Positions 58,552 through 64,000 of a stretch of 64,000 nucleotides of DNA are shown here, in pieces. The notes beneath the pieces are model-generated. The model did no database searches, was not told the origin of the DNA, and saw nothing but the letters and a program-made list of their open reading frames with translations. Source of the DNA: Anthracocystis setariae (lineage: Eukaryota; Basidiomycota; Ustilaginomycetes; Ustilaginales; Ustilaginaceae). Made by a program: the position numbers and the translations under genes. The DNA is taken from positions 186,001 to 250,000 of the forward strand of contig CAKMXJ010000001.1 in NCBI GenBank assembly GCA_928724745.1, given 5' to 3'. Numbering within the stretch: position 1 is the first letter of the stretch; each line of letters begins with the position of its first letter.

Positions 58552-60480
58552 TCAGGCCTTAGCCTCCTTCTGCTGCTGCTGCAACCTGAGGTGCAAATCC
58601 CTCAACTCGACCGCTGCCTCGTTGATGTACTCCTTGAGATCGGCCGCACCCAACTTCAACGACGTCAGCGTAAACGTCAACGAGTTCTCCTTGATCGCAT
58701 ACGCACAACCGAAACCCTCGGGCGTAACCTCACCGAAGCCCCAGCAGGCAAACACCTCGGACGAGATCTGCGACGTCGACAGCTTCCACGTCGAGCTCAT
58801 ACCAAAAGCGGGATCCTGGAAAAGCGCGGGCACCTTTTCACCCTCTTTGATCAGCTTCTTAAGACCGAACAGATGACGGTCAACACCCTGACCATCAGCC
58901 GCGCCAGTGGCGTACGACAGATGCTGCTTCACCGCCGCCTGGAACTTTTCGTATCGCTCAGCGTCCGTAGCCGAAAGCGACTCCATGGCTTCGCAGAACG
59001 CCTTGGATTCCACCGAGGCCGAACGGATGGTCTCGGTACGTCCCCATTTGAACTTGCGCGTCTGCGCCGATTCGTAAGTGGCACACGGCTTGCCGTACAT
59101 CTTGTAGTACGCAAGCTGAATCACCATCTGCACCCACGCATCCGGAGAACACTTGAACTTCTTGATCGCTCCCTTGCCGTACCCCTGGAAATCGAGCACC
59201 GACAGGTCGTGGCGGCCCATCAGCTCGTCAAAGTCCTTGATCGCCTCTTGGATGTTGGCCTCGACGGTCTTGTCCGTCTCGAACTTGATCTGCTTGGGAG
59301 CCGGAAGGTCGGTGCGCTCCGAGCTGCCGAGGTCGATCTTGCCAGCCTGAAGAGCTTGAAGAGCAAAGTCGTTGAGACGCAGGGTAGGCGTGCCGTCCAT
59401 CATCGAGTGCTCGCCCATGAAGCCCGACTTGCCATTGGCAAAGGTGATGATCTGCTGCTTGTCGTAGAAACGGTTCTTGCCGTCACCGCACCACAGCTGC
59501 CAAGCCGTCGATTCGACGCTGCGAGGAGCAATCTCGTCGAGGCAGACCACAATCACGGAGCTGTCGATGCGCTCCAAAGCCTCCTGGTTGCCAGCGACCG
59601 AGGCGAGCGCCTTGCGCGAGTCGGTCCACTTGTCGCGGTTGTTGGACGAGAGAGCACCGACGGGCTGCGCAGAAGGCTTGCTGGAAGCAGGGTCAGCCAG
59701 GATCTTCTCGAGCTGCGACTCGATCTCGGCCTCGCTGAGCTCCTGACCGTTGTGGACCAGGTCAAACTCGTAAAAGTGGCCGTTGCGCAGAACAACGAGG
59801 TGGTTGTTGGCCTGCCAGTCAAACTTGACGGCGGTGTCCGAGGGCTTCTCAGGGATACGATTTGAATTGAACATCCACTTGTACGACCTCATGCAGAGAG
59901 GACCGGCCTTGCCCTTTTCAGGAGCAAGCTGCTCGGTCTCGAGGAGGCGACGGAAGGCGAGGAAAGCCTTGAGGAGACCGGCAGCACGCTTGGGACCGGT
60001 GCGGCGGGTCTTGTCGTCCTTGTGAGCGTAAAAGTAGCTGACGTAGGGGACCACGGGGTCACGGTAGGCCATATAGGCCGCATCGTTCCACCACTCGCTG
60101 AGCCAGTTTTCACGGCCCTCCTTGGAGGCACGGTCTTCGAGACGCTGCTGCAGAGTCTGGACGAGTTTGGAGTCGTCTCCGGAGAGAGCCGACTGAACTG
60201 CCTGCTCAGTCTTGGCAAGCGAATCGTTGGACTGATGAGGGACGGTGCTCCTCAGGTACTTTTCCAGCGTCTGCTTGAGAGGTGGAACGGGGAGATGAGG
60301 CATGGCGCTCTGCCCCTCGTACATGGGGCCGTTGCCGATGCCACCGCTCTTGGTGGAAGTGGAGGTGTAGCGGGACGCCATGACGATGAAAGCGGATTGG
60401 GCAGACTTGGTCGGAGCAGATGCAACGAGTCGTGAAGCAGACGAGCGAGCTTGCGAACGTCCTACGCCTAGGAGTGTCAT
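58552..60480 (-). CDS. CAT2: Carnitine O-acetyltransferase
   Basis: Intron-less, 642 residues, ATG 60478-60480. The catalytic His is H358 in GFMGEHSMMDGTPT. The choline/carnitine acyltransferase start signature LPVPPLKQTLEKYL lies at about 63-76. The first ~35 residues (Ser, Arg, Ala, no acidic residues) form a mitochondrial presequence. A second Met at 34 (MASRYTS) could start a shorter form. The C-terminus ends KEAKA and has no PTS1, unlike yeast Cat2 (family knowledge). Reading through the TGA gives no PTS1 either. It exchanges acetyl groups between acetyl-CoA and carnitine for shuttling between organelles during growth on fatty acids or acetate. Confidence 0.93.
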   Translation of the reverse strand: MTLLGVGRSQARSSASRLVASAPTKSAQSAFIVMASRYTSTSTKSGGIGNGPMYEGQSAMPHLPVPPLKQTLEKYLRSTVPHQSNDSLAKTEQAVQSALSGDDSKLVQTLQQRLEDRASKEGRENWLSEWWNDAAYMAYRDPVVPYVSYFYAHKDDKTRRTGPKRAAGLLKAFLAFRRLLETEQLAPEKGKAGPLCMRSYKWMFNSNRIPEKPSDTAVKFDWQANNHLVVLRNGHFYEFDLVHNGQELSEAEIESQLEKILADPASSKPSAQPVGALSSNNRDKWTDSRKALASVAGNQEALERIDSSVIVVCLDEIAPRSVESTAWQLWCGDGKNRFYDKQQIITFANGKSGFMGEHSMMDGTPTLRLNDFALQALQAGKIDLGSSERTDLPAPKQIKFETDKTVEANIQEAIKDFDELMGRHDLSVLDFQGYGKGAIKKFKCSPDAWVQMVIQLAYYKMYGKPCATYESAQTRKFKWGRTETIRSASVESKAFCEAMESLSATDAERYEKFQAAVKQHLSYATGAADGQGVDRHLFGLKKLIKEGEKVPALFQDPAFGMSSTWKLSTSQISSEVFACWGFGEVTPEGFGCAYAIKENSLTFTLTSLKLGAADLKEYINEAAVELRDLHLRLQQQQKEAKA

Positions 60481-61094
60481 ATGGGTTAGCCGCTTCTGTA
60501 TGGAGGAGCGGATGGGTCAGCGAACCTAGAAGACGTGCGAACGATCAAAAGGATTCGAGACGAGCGATGATCGTGGCTTAGGCCAGCGATGTGGGGGGAG
60601 GCAGGAACAAGTAGCTTGAAACGCAAGTTGGGGGAGATGGCAATGGGATGGATGCAAGAGTGCGACTATATCAGTTCGCAAGAAGGAGGGGAAGGGAGCG
60701 AGATGGGACTCGGATGAGAATCCGGCGAGTGGGGCGAGCGGGGCCGGTCATCGGTTCTAACCAGACGAACGCCGTGGCTGGCTACCCCAAAATTTTGGAC
60801 TTGGCTGCGGATGGGTGTGTGAGTGACCAGAAGGGCGATCGCAATGACCGACGTGAATATCTCGATGCAGTGGCTACTTGCTCTCGAGCAACAATGACTT
60901 TCGGCTCTCTGCCTGACGCCAAAACAGCCAAGCGGAGTGACGTTTACAGGTTTGGCGGACCTGGAAGAAGTCACAGAAGAGTGGATCACCGCCAGTTGGC
61001 AGCCGGGATTTCAGAGCACCGGTCCAACTCGAGTGGCTCCACGACCGGTTGAAACTCCAACGGCCCGTCTGAAAGCTCCCAAATGAAGAAGCTC

Positions 61095-61095
<1 letters not shown>

Positions 61096-61134
<39 letters not shown>
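61096..61134 (+). repeat. Poly(A) tract, about 39 bp
   Basis: Uninterrupted run of about 39 A, the longest homopolymer in the window. Confidence 0.9.
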
Positions 61135-61135
<1 letters not shown>

Positions 61136-62176
61136 CGATTTCAACCGTGATTGGCTGGAACGCACAAATCACAATATTTACCACACCGCACCACACCAAG
61201 CAAGCAAGCAAGCAAGCAGGGAGTGGACAACGCATGCACGCATTCAGTAACAACAGCAGCACTCGAAATTCACCCGAGATAGCCCAAGAGGATCTTCTTC
61301 TTCACCTGCGCCTGCAACCGACCCTCCTCCGACAAGTCCGGCAAGCACATCCTTCCGTCTCGCCGGTCACTAAAGCTTAGGCTCAATCAACTCACACACA
61401 AAATCTGACATTCTCGTGTGCAACTGATCACTTCAGGCAGAGACCGAGGGCTTGTTTGTCTTCCTCGTTATGTCTTGTTACCGCATTTTTCTTTGCAAAC
61501 GGAACTGACGTTTGGGAAAAAGAGCTGGATCAACGTGTGCTTGTGCTTCCCCGCACTGGCGATGGATCGGCCGGCTGGATGTATGTGTATGTGTTGTTTC
61601 CGAACAACTTTTACCATCGCATGAAGGAGCGAATGTGCCTGTTCTCGGCAGGAACGTCGACCAGCAACTCAGGAGTTGACGGCGAGTTTGCTAACAGAGT
61701 TGTCCGAAATCCGTCCCTTTCAATTGACCACAATCGCGCGAGAAACCCCGCCTCCATACTGAAGTTCTAGTTCGGACACCTGGCGAATCGAATGTTATGC
61801 CTTGCGATCCGCACAGACCATTTTCGATCGGGCTTGAACGATCAATCTGCCTAGCGCGTCGCCGACGCGATCTCAAACAAGACAAAAAAAAAGAAAGAAA
61901 AAAAAGTGGAGAAGGAAGAGGAAGGCATGCGGATCTGTCTCGGCTAAGAATCGTTGTCTTCTGCACGCTGAATCTCACGCCAAAATCAACAAAAAAGCGT
62001 GTCAATCCAGGTGACAGGGGGACAAGCGCTTGCTGCAAGGTGCTCCTTGACGACGCTGCCACCAGCTAGATCATGCTGGCTCCTGGCGCGAAATCGTAGC
62101 CACATGAAGTAGGTTGCCAAGGAAGCACCAGCGGGCTATTTAAAAAACACACCGCAAAGGTAAGCGGGCAACGTCC

Positions 62177-62178
<2 letters not shown>

Positions 62179-62209
<31 letters not shown>
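62179..62209 (+). repeat. Poly(T) tract, 31 bp
   Basis: Uninterrupted run of 31 T. Confidence 0.9.
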
Positions 62210-63716
62210 CTTTGGCGTTCGACGGGTGCGGATGCCGCCCAACGCCCCTCTTTCTTTCGGTCTGAGAACGATTAGTTTTGAGGCAGCATGGAGCCGTGCG
62301 CTCAGATGAAACGGCTTGAGCCACTGTGACGAGGCTCAACTCAACTCCCCAGAACACCTTCGAGTGCATAGCAGTGCTCGAACAAGACATGGACTTTGCT
62401 GTGTTTCACAATACAGTAATCTGATAGAAGGTTAGTACTGTGTTCCTGGAGGAGTAGCCTCGTTCCGAAGTTGGTATGATCTGAAGATCGAAAGACAAGA
62501 CCGGTCATTCAGTCTGCCCAAGCTTGACATCTGCAGTACTGTACTGTAGGACAGTTCAAGTACTTTCATGGACTCGACTACGGCACGAAATGTGGCATGG
62601 CAGGCAAACGTCAAAATTGCTGATCGCAGGCTGGCACCACGCTGGGCGTTGCATCTGACTGGCTTTGCCACCGCCACTTCTTCTTTGAGTAAGCCGAATA
62701 CTTCTGTAGATGGTGCACTGTCATCGGCATCTGGGTTCCCGCAAGCTTTAACAAGGTTCACAGCGGGACAATGCTCAATAATGGAAGGAGCAAGTCTGAC
62801 AAGCTTGTACAGTATTCAACCGCACTCATCGTACTTTGTACTGTCAGACATCTATCTAAAACGCAGATGTGGAAGATTGTGCGCACGCCTGTAGCGACGC
62901 GGCAGGAATTGATGCTCCGCTCCGGCCTCAGTGCCAGCTTTTGCTCGGAGTTGCCGAGACTCTTCAGATAGGGTACAGAACTGAACCGTACTGTCCTGCA
63001 CTTGACCATCTTGCGCTTTCAGATAGACTTTCAGATCAACGCACAACAGCTATTTTGCGTACTACAGTATAGCCGATGTGATCAGCCTATCTTTCTAGGG
63101 TAGTGTACCCACATTCGAGCTTACATCGACGCAACAAAGTCGAAAAGGTACATGTACAGGAGGAATCGACGCGATCGCGCGACTCAAAAGATCTCTCCTT
63201 CCACTTTCCCCTATACAGTTCCGCCTTCTTTTTGCTTGGTGGTTTGGTGGATGCTGCTTGGTTTTCACTTTCGGCTGTCGAGACTTGTCTAAACATTGCA
63301 GCGATTCGTACTGTAGCCTAGAGCCAGGTTAAGTGCGACGAAAGCGAGAGCCGACGCAATGCATGCATGTCGGAGGACATCACACCAACCAACCAACCAA
63401 CCCACCACGTCGAAAGCGCCAGACTGTGCCACAAGCATCGCGTGTGGGTTGTGGGCAGCCAGCCAAATGCATGCGTGTGAAGGGTGAAGTGTGCGTCTGC
63501 CTCTGCGTTTGACTCCTGTCTTGCTGTGGCCTTCATTTCAAAATTGGAATTTCGCCGTGAACATCGGCGTTGCAAAAAAAAAAAAAAAAAAAAAGGATTG
63601 AATTCAAAGCGCACCAGTCGAGCTCAGATTGCACCTGCCAATTTTGTAGTAAGGTAAGGTAATCACCGTACTGCAGGATGATGGGATGGCCTTCATGTGC
63701 ACGTATAGGACTTCCC

Positions 63717-63742
63717 TTTTTTTTTTTTTTTTTTTTTTTTTT
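63717..63742 (+). repeat. Poly(T) tract, 26 bp
   Basis: Uninterrupted run of 26 T, about 120 bp after a 21-bp poly(A) at 63574-63594, so an A-tract and a T-tract face each other. Confidence 0.9.
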
Positions 63743-64000
63743 GGTCTTTGGTTGGTTCGTTCGGATCGCCTGCCTGAATTCTCTTTCGATTTAGACACAT
63801 CGAAACCAAATCTCGGACCTGTCATGCACGCATTCTGGCGCATTACGCGCCGTCCAGCCTTCCACCCACACAAAGCACCAACGCATGCAACCAACCAAAG
63901 CCCCTTTGCTAACGGCCCATGCTGGCGACTCGATAGATTCATTATTCCGGTCTCAAGCTCGCTCACTTTCGTGTCCTCGACGTCTCTCTATCTTGAAGCT

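Larger units (their letters stand above)
60481..64000. other. 3.5-kb region without a supported gene
   Basis: After about 600 bp that probably include the CAT2 promoter, no frame shows conserved sequence. The region carries long homopolymers (A 61096-61134, T 62179-62209, A 63574-63594, T 63717-63742), a CAAG tetramer run (about 61197-61216) and clustered ACTGTA/TACAGT motifs between 62530 and 63680. It could be a long regulatory region of a gene beyond the window, hold non-coding RNAs, or contain decayed insertions. I cannot decide. Confidence 0.5.

Noticed and set aside
58507..58554. Stop-codon readthrough giving a peroxisomal CAT2
   Set aside because: The extension after TGA does not end in a PTS1, and the context (TGAACT) is not the TGACTA readthrough type.
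61198..61400. Small exon-like frame (…PKRIFFFTCACN…) in the gene-poor block
   Set aside because: Short, unsupported by start, splice sites or recognisable family.

Overview
The window reads as nuclear DNA of a basidiomycete fungus, most likely a smut of the Ustilaginaceae (inference). The evidence is compact, mostly intron-less genes with fungal and metazoan-type orthologues, C/T-rich leader regions, ATG contexts such as CCACCATGT, introns with GT-AG ends and CTAAC-like branch points, TTAGGG-like motifs, and a chromodomain-bearing Ty3/gypsy element. Genes alternate strand and sit close together. Many convergent pairs are 150-450 bp apart and divergent pairs share 0.4-1.5 kb.

Layout. 1-2577: 3' part of a large coiled-coil protein gene, running in from outside. 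2968-4788: bZIP factor of the Cys-3/MetR type (-). 5580-11516: one complete LTR retrotransposon on the minus strand, flanked by a CTACT target duplication and inserted in the upstream region shared by the bZIP gene and SEC21. 12446-24299: gamma-COP SEC21 (+), SUMO ligase NSE2 (-, one intron), CTP synthase URA7 (+), ribosomal protein eS28 (+, 947-bp intron), a UPF0303/HbpS-like protein (-) and the Rho GTPase RAC1 (+). 24650-46150: UBE2O-type ubiquitin-conjugating enzyme (-), RAVE subunit RAV1 (+), mitochondrial acyl carrier protein ACP1 (-, three exons), mitoribosomal bL17m (+), a PPR-like protein (+), a PH-domain protein (+), heme oxygenase HMX1 (-) and a Bin3/MePCE RNA cap methyltransferase (-). 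47111-60480: an R3HCC1-like RRM protein (+), mitoribosome assembly factor RSM22 (-), nuclear-envelope protein IMA1 (+), fumarase FUM1 (+, a small first exon adds a mitochondrial presequence), mitochondrial GTPase MTG1 (-) and carnitine acetyltransferase CAT2 (-). 60481-64000: 3.5 kb with no gene I can support, marked by long A and T homopolymers.

The genes do not form one pathway. Seven of the ten genes from 33 to 60 kb that can be assigned or suspected are mitochondrial (ACP1, bL17m, the PPR protein, RSM22, FUM1, MTG1, CAT2), and ACP1 and bL17m share a divergent promoter.

The most interesting signals are these. (1) The retroelement has a single gag-pol reading frame cut by two stop codons, and its protease Asp is changed to Asn. 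Three of its four inferred point lesions, including the only LTR-LTR difference, are C-to-T changes in a TCG context, as a RIP-like or cytosine-methylation process with TpCpG preference would leave. (2) FUM1 is built for dual targeting by alternative promoter use. (3) The eS28 intron is very long. (4) A 12-bp GATA-containing sequence occurs twice upstream of the heme oxygenase gene. (5) Intergenic DNA repeatedly carries ACTGTA/TACAGT motifs.
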